Below, one piece after another: positions 25,771 to 38,985 of a DNA stretch of 64,000 nt. How positions within the stretch are numbered: position 1 is the stretch's first letter; each line of letters starts with the position of its first letter. The stretch lies in the NCBI GenBank assembly GCA_030674185.1, contig JAPXFY010000015.1, forward strand, positions 28,745,185 through 28,809,184, in the 5' to 3' direction. The notes under the pieces are model-generated. The model did not search any database and had not been told where the DNA came from. It saw only the letters and a program-made list of their open reading frames with translations. The DNA is from Monoplex corrugatus. Its lineage: Eukaryota; Mollusca; Gastropoda; Littorinimorpha; Ranellidae. The position numbers were made by a program, and so were the translations under genes.

Positions 25771-26230
25771 TCTATCAGCCTAGGAAGTCAGTTTCCAGTG
25801 ATATGAAGAATCGTCAAAGACTTCTTCGGCTGCATGTGATCATGACACCGGCCGTGCCTTGTGTTCTTGGCACTCCACAACACCTGCTGTCGCTGCCTTC
25901 GTGGCCGTTGGATCAAAGTGACCTCTTCCACCCAGTACGTCAGGTCCAGACTTTGCATGCTAGGGTAGACAAACCCTGATTCAATGAGGGTGTGAGACAT
26001 GTCGCCTACCCTCACCAGGGTGTGGCCACTGTCGCATGCTAACAGCTTTGGGGAGCCACTGGTGTGAGCTGGGTGTCATATGAGAACCAATAGTGGATGA
26101 GCTGTCCAGAAAAGGACATGGCAACTCCCCTCCCCCCTCTCCCAAAGAAGCTCAATTTGCGCCCAAGCTGACAGAAAAGCACATGACTTTTACACCTTTT
26201 TGCCTCACTCAGCATTAAGTTCACCACAGC
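25771..26230 (-). mobile_element. Probable 5' UTR of the split minus-strand LINE
   Basis: There is no long frame, but the position just beyond the 3' end of copy A, and the look of the sequence read on the minus strand, suggest it is the part of the 19778-22162 LINE separated by the insertion of copy A. This rests on context. I could not find a clear target duplication. Confidence 0.4.
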
Positions 26231-27640
26231 TGAAATTTGCTTTGTCTGTCCACTTAACTGGTGTCAAACACTGTAGTTGTCAAAGTCTGCATTCCTGTAA
26301 GTTCGCATGAATGCCACACGGAAAAACAGCACTGAGTTTTTCTCTACACGTACTGCAAGACGAAATAGAAAGCTCATGACTGTGTCCATCTGTAGGTCAA
26401 TTCATATGACCGTTTTACATGTACCGGTACTTATTTATGTAGGCCTATTTGATGTCAAGAAACAAGTGCAACATACTGCAGTTCTTTGACATCAAACAAA
26501 ATAATACTGCTGTATAATTAAAATGAAGTAATGTTTTCCATGCAAACACGTGCTTTCAATTACAAAAACTTCCACAGTTTGCATTCTTGGAATCTATATG
26601 TGATGGGGAGAATGGTAAGGAAGAAAGGTACTGAACAGGCCAGAAGCAGACAAAGGACTCATTACAAAAGCACACATAAAAGAAAGCCAGGACGGTTGTT
26701 CCTTAACTTTATTTACCTGTGCAAAGAAAATATCCATAGATAAACGGAAGAGGACTCTTCCATACAAGAAGATTCTTTGAAAAAGAAGATGGTCCCACAA
26801 ATGAAGGCAGTAGAACTGTGATCAGTTTCTCATTATGGTTGGACTGTTGGAATTTCATCTGAACAGACGTAGTTCCAATAGTCTGCATCGTGGTAACTGC
26901 AATCCTCACAGCTTAAAATAAATAATTTTAGGTTCAGTTATTCTTCTTGTGTAAAGATTTAATAATCAAATAAAATATGTGGACCCTTCAAAAAAAATCA
27001 TTACAGTATCAAAGCAGTATTAGGGCTGTAGCTCTGTTTCTTATAATGCAACAGTTACCAACATCAAGCTATTGAGTGAGTACATCGAAACAGGGACAGG
27101 CATTCATGACTGGACATAATACTTGCCTTTTACATAGATGGTAGGGATCTGAATCTGCATATTATACATCTTTCCCTATTCCTATCTCATATCAAAACTA
27201 AACTTGTTCATATCTGCCTCACTTCCATGCTCTTTTTCACATGTTTCTGTCTGTATTCAGAGACGCAGATGCTTTCTGGTATGTTCCATGTCCCCCCTCC
27301 CTCCTTCACTTTTTCGTGGTCCATACCCCACATCTCCACCAATTATGACAGGAAGTAAAATGGTTGATATACTTGTTTAGTCTTTTGGAATATGGGATGT
27401 ATTCTACCACTGTAATATTATCTTATTTTGTACATCAGAAGAAAGCGAAATTAGTAGAAATACACAACTGTCTTACGATTGTACACGACTAGACAAAGAC
27501 TAGAAATGGACTACACATTGGTACACAAGATACAATTTATTTTAAACAACATGAATAAATAAAGAACTGAAATTAATTAAACCTGGACAAAGCCTCTTTG
27601 GAAACAGACCATCCAATGAGCATAAATGATGCACATGGTA
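26231..27640. other. No gene seen
   Basis: Only short frames without recognisable domains or good splice sites. AT-rich, with no obvious repeat family. Confidence 0.4.
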
Positions 27641-27790
27641 TACATCATCATCATCATCAGGTGCCTTGCCACATGGTGTTGGCGATCATGGCCTTCCATC
27701 TGTTTCTATCTCTTGTTGCCTCAAGCACATCTTCCACCCTCTTTGTCTTCAGCCACTCTGCAAGTCTGTCCAATATCGTCTCCCTGTATA
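27641..27790 (-). mobile_element. RTE-like LINE 3' end
   Basis: An (ATC)n run joins the family 3' terminus (GGTGCCTTGCCACATGGTGT on plus). About 150 bp of ORF2 C-terminus follows on the minus strand, a severely 5'-truncated copy. Confidence 0.75.
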
Positions 27791-28194
27791 CATGTACTTT
27801 GTTCAATTACGGTCAGTTGAAAAATATATATGACAATGTCGTTTTAATGACATTCAACTGAAAACATACACAAAGCATTTCATCTGATTAACAAGTCTTT
27901 GAACAAGAATAAAGGAAATCGTACATACATATCTCGACTTGCTTACGTCATACATGGTTGCACACAGGTGATTATTACGACTTCGCTGTACTTGTTGAGT
28001 GTAAATATCATATTGTCCCTGTTTTGATGTTTTCACTCAATAACTTGCTGTTTGTAACTGTTGCATAATAGGAAACAAAGGTACAGGCCTAACATTGTAA
28101 TCTGTCTGCTGTACTACTGTGATAAATCATTGATCATCTTATTCAAAAGGTATAAGAAAGAGGAAGTGGCCAAAAGTGTACTCACTCACCTGTC

Positions 28195-28450
28195 TCACCT
28201 ATTGGCGTCACTGGGTTCACTGTTGGCCGCTGCACACTTGGACACCACCATCTCCCTCCAGGCCATTCTGTCTTGACTTTTGTGTACAATTTCTTGAACA
28301 TTTAAGCCACTGATATTGGTTATGTTCTCAATGTATGATATTGGAGGTCTGCCTTTTTGCCACTGTTTTTCCTTGAAAGATGGTTGCCATGCCGTCCGTG
28401 TTCTTTTTGCAATACACATGGCCAGTGTATTTTTTTCTCCTGTTGGTGCA
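28195..28450 (-). pseudogene. LINE ORF2 C-terminal fragment, other family
   Basis: The minus-strand frame ends in a typical LINE C-terminus (KGRPPISYIENITNISGL, then QDRMAWREMVV), recalling the RGRP...W..I...GLS...A.DR..WR motif. It differs from the neighbouring RTE-like family and abuts it. Confidence 0.55.
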
Positions 28451-28466
28451 CTATTTTGGATTCAGT

Positions 28467-31235
28467 CAGTATCATCATCATCATCATGTGCCCTGCTGCA
28501 TGGAGTTGGTGGTCATGGCCCTCCATCTGCATCTATCCCTTGTTGCCGCAAGCACATCTTCCACCCTCTGTGTCCTCAGCCACTTTGCAAGTACGTCCAA
28601 TATTTTCTCCATGGGTCTACCTGGTGCTCTCTTTCCCTCCACCTTTCCTGTTGTGACCAGGTGCTCTAATTCCCCTTTCCTCATAAAATGACCTATAAAT
28701 GTTGCCGGTCTTTTCCTAATCTTTCTTATCAATGATCTTCTTGTGTCTGCCTCCATCAAGACTGTCTCGTTTGTTTTCTTTGCTGTCCATGGAACTCTCA
28801 ACATTCTTGTTAGAAACCACATCTCGGCTACCTCAATCTTGTTCTGGCATTGCATGTTGACTGTCCACGCCTCACAACTGTATAACATTATCGGTTCTAT
28901 ATAACATTCAAGAACTCTCTTCCTGATGTTAATTGATAGGCATTTGTTGATAAGAATGCTTTTCATCTTCTTGAATGCTGTTTTGGCTTGGCCGGTTCTG
29001 CTGGCTATTTTTTATGTACATCTACCTTCTGGTGAAATGACCATTCCCAGATATTTAAACTTATCAACCTGTCTCAAGGTTATGCCGTTTGCTGTTATTT
29101 TGCATGAGGGGATTTCATGTTTTTTACTGATTACATTGACTTCCATCTTCTTGCTATTTAGCTCCAACCCTTTACTTTTGCTTTCTGTTTCTATCATATT
29201 CACGAGATTTTGTAGGTTCCTTTCATTTTCTGCAATTAGCACAGTGTCATTTGCGTAACGAATGTTGTTTATCATTTTTCCTCCAACTTTCAATCCAGGG
29301 CATTCGTCTAGGTTTCTTTCGCTGCATAGTTAAAACAACTCTGGTGACAGAACACAACCTTGCCTGACTCCTCTTTTGATATTTTGGAAAGAGCTTATAT
29401 TGTTTTCTATTCTCATTGCTGCTGTTTGTTCCCAATATATATTTCTGATTATTCTTAGATCTTTTCCATCAATATTGAGTCTTTCTAGTTGGTTTGTCAA
29501 TTATTCATGACTGAAAGCTATGGTATAATCAACAAAGCATGAATATTAATCATTTAATTCAATTTACCTCTCTATGATAGTTCTTAGGATGAATATGGCA
29601 TTAATAGTTCCTTTCCTTTCGACAAATCCATACTGTTCTTCTGCTTCTTGTCTTTTGATTCTGTACCTTGTCCACATCATGATTATTCTTAATATGGTTT
29701 TTGTTACATGACTCATCAAGCTGATTGTACAATGGAGTTCGCATTCTATAGGTCCTGTTTTCTTTGGAAGTGCGACGAAAATTGATTCTGACAAATCTTT
29801 GGAGATTTTTCCCATTTCATAAATTTCATTTAGGACGACTTATTTGTTCAATACCGAATTCCTCCCCACTTCAATCATCTCTATAGTAATATTGTCTGGT
29901 CCTGGGGCTTTTCCTGGTTTCATTTTTTTCAATGCTGCTCTAACTTCATCTTTCATTATGGGTGGTCCTTCAACGTTCTTTCATGTAATGTGTTCTTCGT
30001 TTCTGTCATCGTTAAAAAAGGTCATTAGTGAACTGTCTCCATCTATCTAATATTTTGTCTTTTTCAATGATAAGCTTACCATCTTTCGATTTTAAGCAAC
30101 CACTTGATGTGCATGTCTTTTCCCTGTGAGCGATTTCTTCAATTCTTCTGTACATACCCTGAGGATCTGTTTCGTGTCGGTATTCTATTTCTTTGCACTT
30201 TGTTTTCAGCCAAGCTTCCTTAGCTTCATTGCACCTATTCCTGATTTCTTTGTTTATCTTTCTGTATATTTCCTCTTTTCCGTTTGCTTTCCTCCATTCT
30301 TCCATCAAGCCTATCATTTCTTTTGTCGTCCAGTTTTTGTTTGTTTGTTTTTGTTTTGTTTGTTTTTTTACTTTTCTGTCTACTCTAGGGATTTCTTCAC
30401 AAGCTTCATTTATCAAGTCTCCCAACTTTGTCCATTGTTCCTCACTGTCACCAACGTCTTCCAGAGCACTGAATTTGTTTAGAACATGTGCGTTAATTTT
30501 TTACGTGTCGCTTCGTCTATCTTTAAGAGTCCAAGATTTGGTCTGATGTTACTTCTGGTCTGTTTTCTTGTCTTTAGTTTCAGCCTAAATCTTCCCATTT
30601 CAGGATTGTGGTCACTGTTGCAGTCTGAGCCTTGTAGTGTTTTTGCTGTCAGCAAAGAATTTCTAAATCTTTTATTGATCAGGGTGTAGTCAATATGATT
30701 TTTGGTATTATCTACTGGACTCATCCTTGTCCATTTTCTTCTGTTAGGCTGCTCAAACCAGGTGTTTCCTACTACGAACTCGTTAATATGTGCCCATTCC
30801 ACAAGTTTCTCTCCCCTTTCATTTTGTGTACCAAAGCCATGAGGTCTAACTATATCCTCCGTCCTCTCCTGTCCTACTTTAGCATTAAAATCTCCCATTG
30901 TTATTGTAACTTCCTGTGATTTACATTGAGCATTGGCCATCCCTAATACTTCATCGAAGTTGTTAATTTCGTCCTGAGTACTTGCGGATGTTGGTGCATA
31001 CACCTGGATGATGTTGATATCAAATGGCTTGCCATCGCATTTAACCAGCAAAACTCGGTCTGACACAGCCCAGTAACCCTTAACTGCTTTTGAAGTGTCC
31101 TCTTTCATGTGTTTCCACCAGAATATACCATTGTACGCTCGCCTAATGTCATCATGCCTGCCACCTTCCATCTCACTTCCCCTAGTCCTAAAATATTAAT
31201 GGTAAGCCTTTGCATCTCAATCTTGACACCTTCCA
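28467..31235 (-). pseudogene. RTE/BovB-like LINE, nearly full length
   Basis: Read from the right on minus: endonuclease at about 31220-30480 (YAPTSASTQDEINNFDEVL, GDFNAKVG, NHIDYTLI, SDHNPEMG); a basic linker at 30425-30012; RT with several breaks at 29815-29012; and the C-terminus at 28966-28484 (LECYIEPIMLYSCEAW, RVPWTAKKTNETVL, KRAPGRP). It ends in an ATC trinucleotide run at 28468-28486. The RT catalytic box reads YAND instead of YADD, losing one essential Asp, and frameshifts break RT. This is the best reference copy for the many RTE-like fragments in the window. Confidence 0.85.
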
Positions 31236-31239
31236 GTTT

Positions 31240-32280
31240 TTTTCCCTGCACTCAGGCCAATCCCTTTTACACTGTATACCTCACCACTTGCCAATGTGAA
31301 CAATTGGCACAACATCAAATATCATTTCTATGCTGATGACTCCCAGCTCTACAACAGAAGATCTCATGAAAATCTTTCAACTGTTCATCTCAAGCTTCTG
31401 ACTGTTGTGTTGAGATCGAGAACTGGATGATATAGAATAAGCTACAGTTGAATGGAGATAAGACTGAAGCAGCGCTCATTGGTACAAAGCATAAGTTTTG
31501 AACCATAAAAGTGCCTATTTGGATAACTATGTGACAACACTGTAGTACTTTCTGATTCAGTCAAGAGCCATGAGTTCTTCTTGACCCTCAACTCTTTAGG
31601 CAGAAATTCATCACCCAGGCTTGTCAGTCATGTTACTGTCAACTGTAACGTTTCAGTTCGATTCACTGTTCTGTTTCAACGTCAGCAGCGTCTAAGTTGC
31701 TATTCTTGTAACTCTGCTCTCTGGCTTGCCTGCTTCTTCTATTGGATGTATCCAGTTAATCATGCGGCCTGTCTTGCCTTTCGTAAAATGAGACATGATC
31801 ATGACACTCCCTTGCTTTACTTTCTCGACTGATTGCCTGTTTCTCAAAGAATTTCATACAGAATCAATACATTGTGCAGCAAGCGTGTCAGTGGTACGGC
31901 ACTTATTATCTTTGTGACCACGTACGAATGTAGGCTACACTCCTGCCCGCTTTCTCTTTTGTTTCTGATACTACTTGTTTACAAATTCTTCGGTATAGGT
32001 GTTTCACAGTCGGTCGCCGTCTTATTCTCTGTCATGTCCACACAACTAAAACTACTTTCCCCGTCTATTCGACAGTCACATACTCTGCTTGATGCCGTAT
32101 CATTTTGTCCAGCAGTAATTTCCGCTTCTACGTGCCCACCCTTTTGTACCATTCCCCTTCTCTCCTTCCCTTCCATGTTTGCGCGTGCTTTTGTTGCCCT
32201 GGACTTTTGGTCGTTATTGGGTGATTGCTTTGGTGAATGATGAGAGTGCGCGTTTGTTTGATTGTTGTATCAAGATTTGG
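31240..32280 (+). pseudogene. Degenerate L2/CR1-like LINE
   Basis: The plus strand reads YHFYADDSQLYN near 31325. Further on comes NHAACLAFRKMRHDHDTPLL followed by LPVSQRISYRINTLCSKRVS, the conserved post-RT region of CR1/L2 elements. Stops and shifts are frequent and it is clearly older than copies A and B. It directly follows the 5' end of the RTE-like copy. An ATC/ATT-rich tail lies at 32295-32400. Confidence 0.65.
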
Positions 32281-32584
32281 CACTTTATACATATCAATAT
32301 CATTATCATTACCAGTATTATCATCATCATCATTGTCATCATGATCACGATGATGATCATCATCATCATTATCATTATTTTTCTTACTATTATTATTTAC
32401 CAATCTTCTAAAATTGTGAGCAGTCGTCAAAGCCCTAGTGACCTTTGAAACAGATGTCTGAGGGAAAGTGGTTGGTCTCTTCACAGTCTATACCACAGTA
32501 ACATTCTACATAAAAAGGTGGGAGGTGGTTGTGGGGACACAGTTGATGAGCATCCCTCTTCGAGGTAAGCACGCACGTACGCAC

Positions 32585-32620
32585 GCACACACACACACAA
32601 CACACACACACACACATAAC

Positions 32621-32681
<61 letters not shown>

Positions 32682-32714
32682 ACACACACACACACAACAC
32701 ACACACACACACAC
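32585..32714. repeat. (CA)n microsatellite
   Basis: CA repeats with small interruptions. Frames across it are artefacts. Confidence 0.95.
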
Positions 32715-32719
32715 AATCC

Positions 32720-34254
32720 GAAAGTGTCACGAGAAAATATCTTTTCTGTATACAAGACACATGACAGGGGAATTGAGCATCTTGACGGTTTCAGTCAGTA
32801 GGTCACACTGTGTCATTCACACAGGGCAGACTGGCTGAACAGTGCGATCCTGGAGTCTGGAGCCTCTCATTCCAACCCATGATAGACCTGTTTATGTCAA
32901 AATTCAACAAACGTCTCCCACTATTCACATTTCTATTCTACGACTCAGAAACCTGTCCAACCAATACCCTGTTGATAGATGGAGACCCGTCTTGAATGAA
33001 TACCCTATTCATAGACTGGTGACCCATCCTGAATCGCGCCGTCTCTCCTTTCCCCTTTTGTCAAAAGATCAAGAATCAAGACTCGAGATCACAAGGATGA
33101 TCCGAATACAAATCTGTAGGCCTAACCTCTGCCCCACGAGAAGACGGAACACTCCCTTCATCAGGAAGTCGTTAGACTCTGGAATTATCAGCCACTATAT
33201 TTCACAGATGGTTGTTAAAATGCAGAGAACCTACCATCCCATAAACTAGAAATCCCTCATAGACTGCGACACATTCATCAGATCGACCTGTCTGAAAGAT
33301 GTTACTCCTTCAAAACCACTATAGATGCCTCTACTTCCAGGCGCATAGATATTAATCCCTTTACAATTATGACTATGGGCGTCTTACTGCAACAAAGAAA
33401 AGGTAGGTTCAGTCCACCCCTCCACTGACAACAATTTGGCCAATTTTATGGTCTTCCTCCATTTCGAGTGGAATAACACGACAAACAATATCAAAGGTTA
33501 CCACTCCGTCATTTATACCACATATTTTAAAGAGATAAAGCGCCCACTGAGACTTCTTGGTTAACTTAACCTTCACGAAATATCAGGGATCTGACATCAA
33601 AGATGCCCAGAACCCCAAGACAGTCCCAGGCTGAGACATCTTCTAGTCTCTGATGATCTGAGGAAAGCGTGATACAAGCCCTCTGACAATGTCTCCCTTT
33701 ACTATATTATCAACTTTCCTAATCGCCGTTATGAGTCTTCAGGCAAATTCTCACTATACAATACGATTAACTAAAACAAGCTTGTAGATGTGCTTTAGAA
33801 GACGATCTATTTCATCCTCGAGACTAAACTCTATGCGTGACTTTGAAGACAAGAAGAGAATGAGAGAGAGAAAAAACATCCATCCCTCTGAATTTCAGTT
33901 AATTAATTTAAGTGTGTAGGTCACTGGAATTTACCTAACAACTTCTTGAATACTTAGACTTTTATGCCATCTGCAGTCGCCTATCTCACGCTCATTGATA
34001 TAAATATAATTCGCTCTCATTTATTGATAAATATTGTACAAGTATTTCAAATAAAGAAAACGCCACTGACATTTTTCATTTTGCGTTCTTGTGAAAAATT
34101 AACTGTCGTGGTCGGGGGGCTTGAAGTCCCAATGATCCCTGAGCTATGCCGACGGGAGCCACTGGTTAGAAAGCTTTGTTTTTTTCTCCAATAAAAGTCC
34201 TGATAACCAAGGCAGTTGAACGGACTTGACATGAAAGTAACACCTTCTCCGAAT
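32720..34254. other. No identified gene; possible decayed LINE
   Basis: An open stretch at 32842-33249 is followed by frame-broken sequence that may belong to the 5' side of the Jockey-like element starting near 34255. No diagnostic motif was found. Confidence 0.3.
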
Positions 34255-37145
34255 TAGACTTATGCAGTCTAAACGATGGATCTCCTACTTACATTCGTCC
34301 TGTAAATGGTGCACTTTCCTGTTTAGATCTATCGATGTGTGATGCTTCACTGACTTGGACTGTGAGTGGAGAGTTCTCGATGATCTGCATGGAAGTGACC
34401 ATTTTCTAGTTGTTTTAACAAGTACAAACGTTGAACATGAATCTTTACCGGAACGCTTGAATTTTCATAAGGCTAACTGGGATTTATTTGCAAGGGATAT
34501 CCAGAGCGAATTAGAGGAAGAACAAAGTTCTGCCAAGTGATGATACGGCAGACACTCTAACACAAGTCATCCTGAATTGTGCCAAAAATGCAATTCCCAT
34601 GTCGTCAAAGAAACATCATCATCAGGTGCTCTACTGCATGGCGTTGGAGACCATGGACTTCCATCCATCTCTATCTCTCGTCGCCCCTAGCATCTCCCCC
34701 ACCCTCCTCATCCCCAGCCACTCTGCAAGTCTGTCCAGCATTCTCTCACTGGTGCTCTCTTTCCCTCCAGCTTTCCCGTTGTGACCAGGTGCTCCAAATC
34801 CCCCTTCCTCATAAAATGGCCTAAAAATTTAGACAGGCAACATTTAATGAAACCTCACATGCCTAAAACACCGTGCTTTACTTCTGAATGTAAACAAATA
34901 CAACTAGCCCACAAGAGAGCTCAACGTCGCGTCTTCCAAACACCATCAGCGGACAACGTTTGAGCTCATCAAAAACTCCGAGCAAAATCGAGGTATGTCT
35001 TTAAAACAAGTAAACGACAGTCTTGGAGATACATCTGTTCGAAACTGACGTCCCGAACGGAAAAAAAGAAAAGAAAAAGAAGAATAAAAATGTGGAAAAT
35101 TATTTTTAAAAATGTAAGGGAAAAACACCTGTCCCTCAGTTAACTATCTGAAACTGTCCGATTGTCTGATTACTGAAAAAAAAAGCAGTTTCTAATCTAT
35201 TAGCTTCCACCACCAAAATCAACTGTTCCTCAGCTAACAAGTCGGCTCTTTTTTTGAAACACAAATCCCTGAAAGAAAAGACAGCCTGTAATTTCATCTC
35301 TGATAGATAACACGGAAGAGTACAATCTTCCACTGACATTAGCCGAATTAAAAGCTGTCTTCTGACTTGCTCTGACTCTTCTCCTGGCCCGGATGAAATT
35401 CATTACAACTCTCCTGGAAATGGGTTTAGAAATCCTCTTACAAGTGTACAGTTACATATGGACGACAGGATTCTTTCCTCCCTTGTGGCGGAAAACCCTG
35501 ATCATCCCGTACCTAAACCTGGAAAAGGTCTATCCAATCCTTCCAACTATCGCCCAATAGCCCTAACCAGTTGTCTTTGCAGCAGACTGATGTGGAAACT
35601 GGAGAATGATGGCATCGTGGACCATTTAATTCGCCTTGAAACGATGATCCATAATACATCTCTGAACAAACAGCATGTAGTGGCTATCTTATTTCATCTC
35701 GAGAAAGGATATGATACCACTTGGAAATGAGAAATACTTATGGATCTACTCGAACTGGGTTTTCGGGGTCACTCACCCCTGCTTATCCCAATTTTTTTCA
35801 GCTGAGCGACAGTTTCAAGTACGGGTTGGTACTACTCTGTCCGACACCCATAAGCAAGAACTGGGTGCACCACAAGGGAACATTCTCTCTCCTGCACTGT
35901 TCAGTATTAAGATCAACAATATAGTCAACTCTGTACAACAGGGCTCTGACTGTTCTCTGTTTGTGATTGATTTTGCAGTCTACGCAAGTGGAAGTGTCTA
36001 TGCAGGCTTCAGCAGCAGATGCAGCTGCGCGTATATAGAATCCAACAGTGGGCAGAAAAAATTGGCTTTACTTTTTCCGCAAATTAAAACACAGTGTATC
36101 CATTTTAATAACCTCTGACAATTCTTTGCTGATCCAGAAATCCATCTGGGAAAGTCCAATATTCCAGCTATAAAAGAAACTAAATTTCTGGGATTGATAT
36201 TTTGATCAAAAGTTGAATTTTCTCACTCATGTCCAAACATGTTAAAACCTCCCGCCAGAAAGTTCTGAATATTCTTCGAGTCGTAGCTCATACACATTGG
36301 GGTGCTGACTAGAAAACATTACTTAACCTATACAGTGCTTTAATTTGCTCTAAACTGGACTATGGCTGTGCAGTCTATGGCTCTGGCAAGACCGTCGTAC
36401 CTAGAACTTCTGGATCCTATTCACCATCAAGGGCTCCACCTTTCCCTTGATGCATTCAGAACAACTCCTGTCTACAGTTTATATGCAGAGGCAGGGGAGC
36501 CCTCCCTGACCAAGCGTAGACTGAAATTAACCTTAAATTTCTGTTTGAAACTGTTCTCTGAACCGGAAAACCCAGCCTACGACTGTATCTTCAACCCCAC
36601 ATTTCAAAGCGTATTTGAAAAACATCCAGACAGCCCATTATAGACCTTGAAAACACCGAAGGCCTGTTTCGATCTGGCTTGCTTCTGTAAAGACAGTAGC
36701 AGTTCACTGGCGTACGAGTCATTTTATGCAGAACTGTACCAGAAATTTCCGTCATCCCATAACATCTTCACTGATGGATCAAAGTCTGACGACGGTGTTG
36801 TTGCTGCTGCGTTCTGTTCCTAATCGTCCAGTTTCAAAACATATTCTGCTTGACTGTTCTGTTTATATTACTGAACTGACTGCTCTGGTTTTGGCACTTA
36901 AAATAGTGTCCCATTGCAAGCATAAAGATTTTCTCATTTTTTTCTGACTCCCTTTCTGCTTTGCAGGCAATTGCTGGCCGAAACATTAATCACCCAGAGC
37001 TTGTGAAGTTCTTAGATCCGTTTTCAAGTGAAGATTACCAGATTGCTTTTGCCTGGATTCCTTGTCATGTTGGTACTGGAGGCAAGGAAAAGGCTGACTG
37101 CGTGGCAAAGAATGTCACAAAGGAAAAGAAGTCAAAATCCTTGAT
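34255..37145 (+). pseudogene. Jockey-like LINE with RNase H, decayed
   Basis: Plus strand, in order: the endonuclease end (CDASLTW, then LDDLHGSDHFLVVL near 34370, including the catalytic SDH); linker; RT (GAPQGNILSPALFSI near 35870, then LFVIDFAVYASG near 35960); and an RNase H-like domain ending FAWIPCHVGTGGKEKADCVA near 37050. Jockey-type RTs usually carry FVDD. Here it is FVID, so a catalytic Asp is lost. Stops and frameshifts are numerous. An RTE-like fragment interrupts it at 34610-34828 and another abuts its end. Confidence 0.75.
34610..34828 (-). mobile_element. RTE-like LINE 3' fragment nested in Jockey-like copy
   Basis: An ATCATCATC start followed by the family 3' terminus (GGTGCTCTACTGCATGGCGT), with about 200 bp of ORF2 C-terminus on the minus strand. 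Jockey-like coding sequence resumes to its right. Confidence 0.75.
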
Positions 37146-37149
37146 TCCT

Positions 37150-37850
37150 TACATCATCATCATCATCATCATCATCATCAGGTGCCCTGCCGCATGGTGT
37201 TGGCGACCATGGACTTCCATCTGTCTCTCTCTCGTTGCCCCCAGCATCTCCCCCACCCTCTTCATCCCCAGCCACTCTGCAAGTCCGTCCAGCATTCTCT
37301 CCCTGGGTATACCTGGTGTTCTCTTTCCCTCCACCTTTCCCATTGTGACCAGGTGCTCCAAATCCCCCTTCCTCATAAAATGGCCAATAAATGTTGCTTG
37401 TCTTTTCCTAATCTTCCTTATGAGTGATCTACTTGTGTCTGCCTCCATCAAGACTGTCTCGTTTGTTTTCTTTGCTGTCCATGGAACTCTCAACATTCTT
37501 CTGAGAAACCACATCAAGGACTCTCTTTCTGATGTTAATTGATAGGCATTTGTTGGTAAGAATGCTTGTCATCTTCCTGAATGCTGTTTTGGCTTGGCCG
37601 ATTCTGCCAGCTATTTCCGATGTGCGTCTGCCGTCTGATGAAATGACTGTTCCCAGGTATTTGAACTTATTAACTGTGCCAAGGTTGTGCCATTTCCTGT
37701 TTGCAGGAGGGGATTTCATGTTTTTTACTGATCACCATGACTTCCTGCTGTTTAGTTCCAAACCCTTACCTTTGCTTTCTGTTTCTAGTATATTCACAAG
37801 GTTTTGTAGGTCCCTTTCATTTTCTGCATTTTCTGCCCCCTCGTCCTCGT
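37150..37850 (-). mobile_element. RTE-like LINE 3' fragment
   Basis: Ten ATC units at 37153-37182 precede the family 3' end. The minus strand encodes RRMLRVPWTAKKTNETVL and, after an internal loss of about 100 bp near 37515, KYLGTVISSDGRRTSEIAG. It is inserted just after the RNase H-like domain of the Jockey-like copy. Confidence 0.8.
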
Positions 37851-37854
37851 CGTG

Positions 37855-38172
37855 GGAGGTGGAAACAGGTAATGCTGGCCAACGGGGCACTGGTGAAGCT
37901 GCGACTGGCTTAGCAGGCCGGCAGTGGATAAACAAATTGCTCAAGAAAATACGAGGAGATACAAACGGACTGATTACAACGGAAAACGACGCGGCGAGGA
38001 AAACGGACAACGATTAAAGAAAAACGAAAAGGTTGGGACCTGGAACATTTGCGGTTTGACGAACAAAGAACCAGAGATAGTAGAGTTCATGACCCAGCGC
38101 AAGATCTCCATACTGGGCATTGCAGACACCAGAAAGAAAGGAACAGGAACAAAAGACACCGAAGCTGTGATA
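37855..38172 (+). pseudogene. Start of an RTE-type LINE endonuclease
   Basis: Plus-strand codons read KVGTWNICGLTNKEPEIVEF, then RKISILGIADTRKKGTGT, the N-terminus of an APE endonuclease. It is probably the 5' part of the element that resumes near 38975, separated by about 800 bp of other sequence. Confidence 0.6.
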
Positions 38173-38174
38173 GT

Positions 38175-38830
38175 GAACCAGTCACCTTCATCATCATCTC
38201 AGCATGGTAGATCCTACAACCTACAAACAAAAACGGGGATCCAGAGAAGAAACCGTTATCACCTAAGAAACAGACAGAAACAGTAGCCAGCAGCTCAACA
38301 AACCGTCGTCTCCACCCAAGGCAACATCTATTCTTCCAGAACAGCAGTATCAACAACGGGAACACTGTAGGACTTCTGAATTTCAAGATAAAGAAAGCTG
38401 CATGTCTTCTGAAGACCAGGTTGATGTTCACATTGAAACCAGTGGTCAAGAGACAACACAACCAAACACAAACATTAGTTCAACACCAACCAAAGTTACT
38501 AAAAGTGGTCGACGTGTTAAGTTCCACAAAAACTCAATTTGTAAAGTTCAAGAATTGAACAAAGACTGAAAGAGTTCCTATTAGTTGAGTTTCAAGAGTT
38601 AGTTCTTTTAGATGTTTGAGTTTTGAGCAGAAAGGTTTAATGAGTTCAAAATGGACATGAACACATGTGACAGTTTTGTTGTTGTTGACATTTAGCCTGA
38701 GTAAAGGGGATGTAGAGTTATGGTCCCTGTTGTCATACATTTCATATCAGCCAAGGAGAATTGAGGAGACCGCCGATTACGGATGGCTGGGAAATAACGT
38801 CTCTTCGACCTACTACTACTAGCCTGCCTA
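38175..38830 (+). mobile_element. Possible LTR-retrotransposon pol end and polypurine tract
   Basis: One frame reads STPTKVTKSGRRVKFHKNS and then stops, like the TRSGR...P ending of Gypsy-type integrases. About 130 bp later comes AAAGGGGA followed by TGTAGAG (38703-38717), a plausible polypurine tract and LTR start. No full LTR or target duplication is visible, so this is tentative. Confidence 0.35.
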
Positions 38831-38869
38831 TGGACACTTCTAGGTAATTCCTCCCAGCACACGGCAATC

Positions 38870-38985
38870 CGACAACATCTTGCCTGCCTCGATCCTGCTC
38901 TGGCTTTGCTTGCTGACTGTCCACGCCTCGCATCCGTACAACAGTATTGGTTCTATATAACATTCAAGGACTCTCGGAGAGAGAA
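38870..38985 (-). mobile_element. RTE-like LINE fragment
   Basis: The minus strand encodes RVLECYIEPILLYGCEAWTV and SQSRIEAG, matching the same region of the copy at 28467-31235. Confidence 0.7.
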
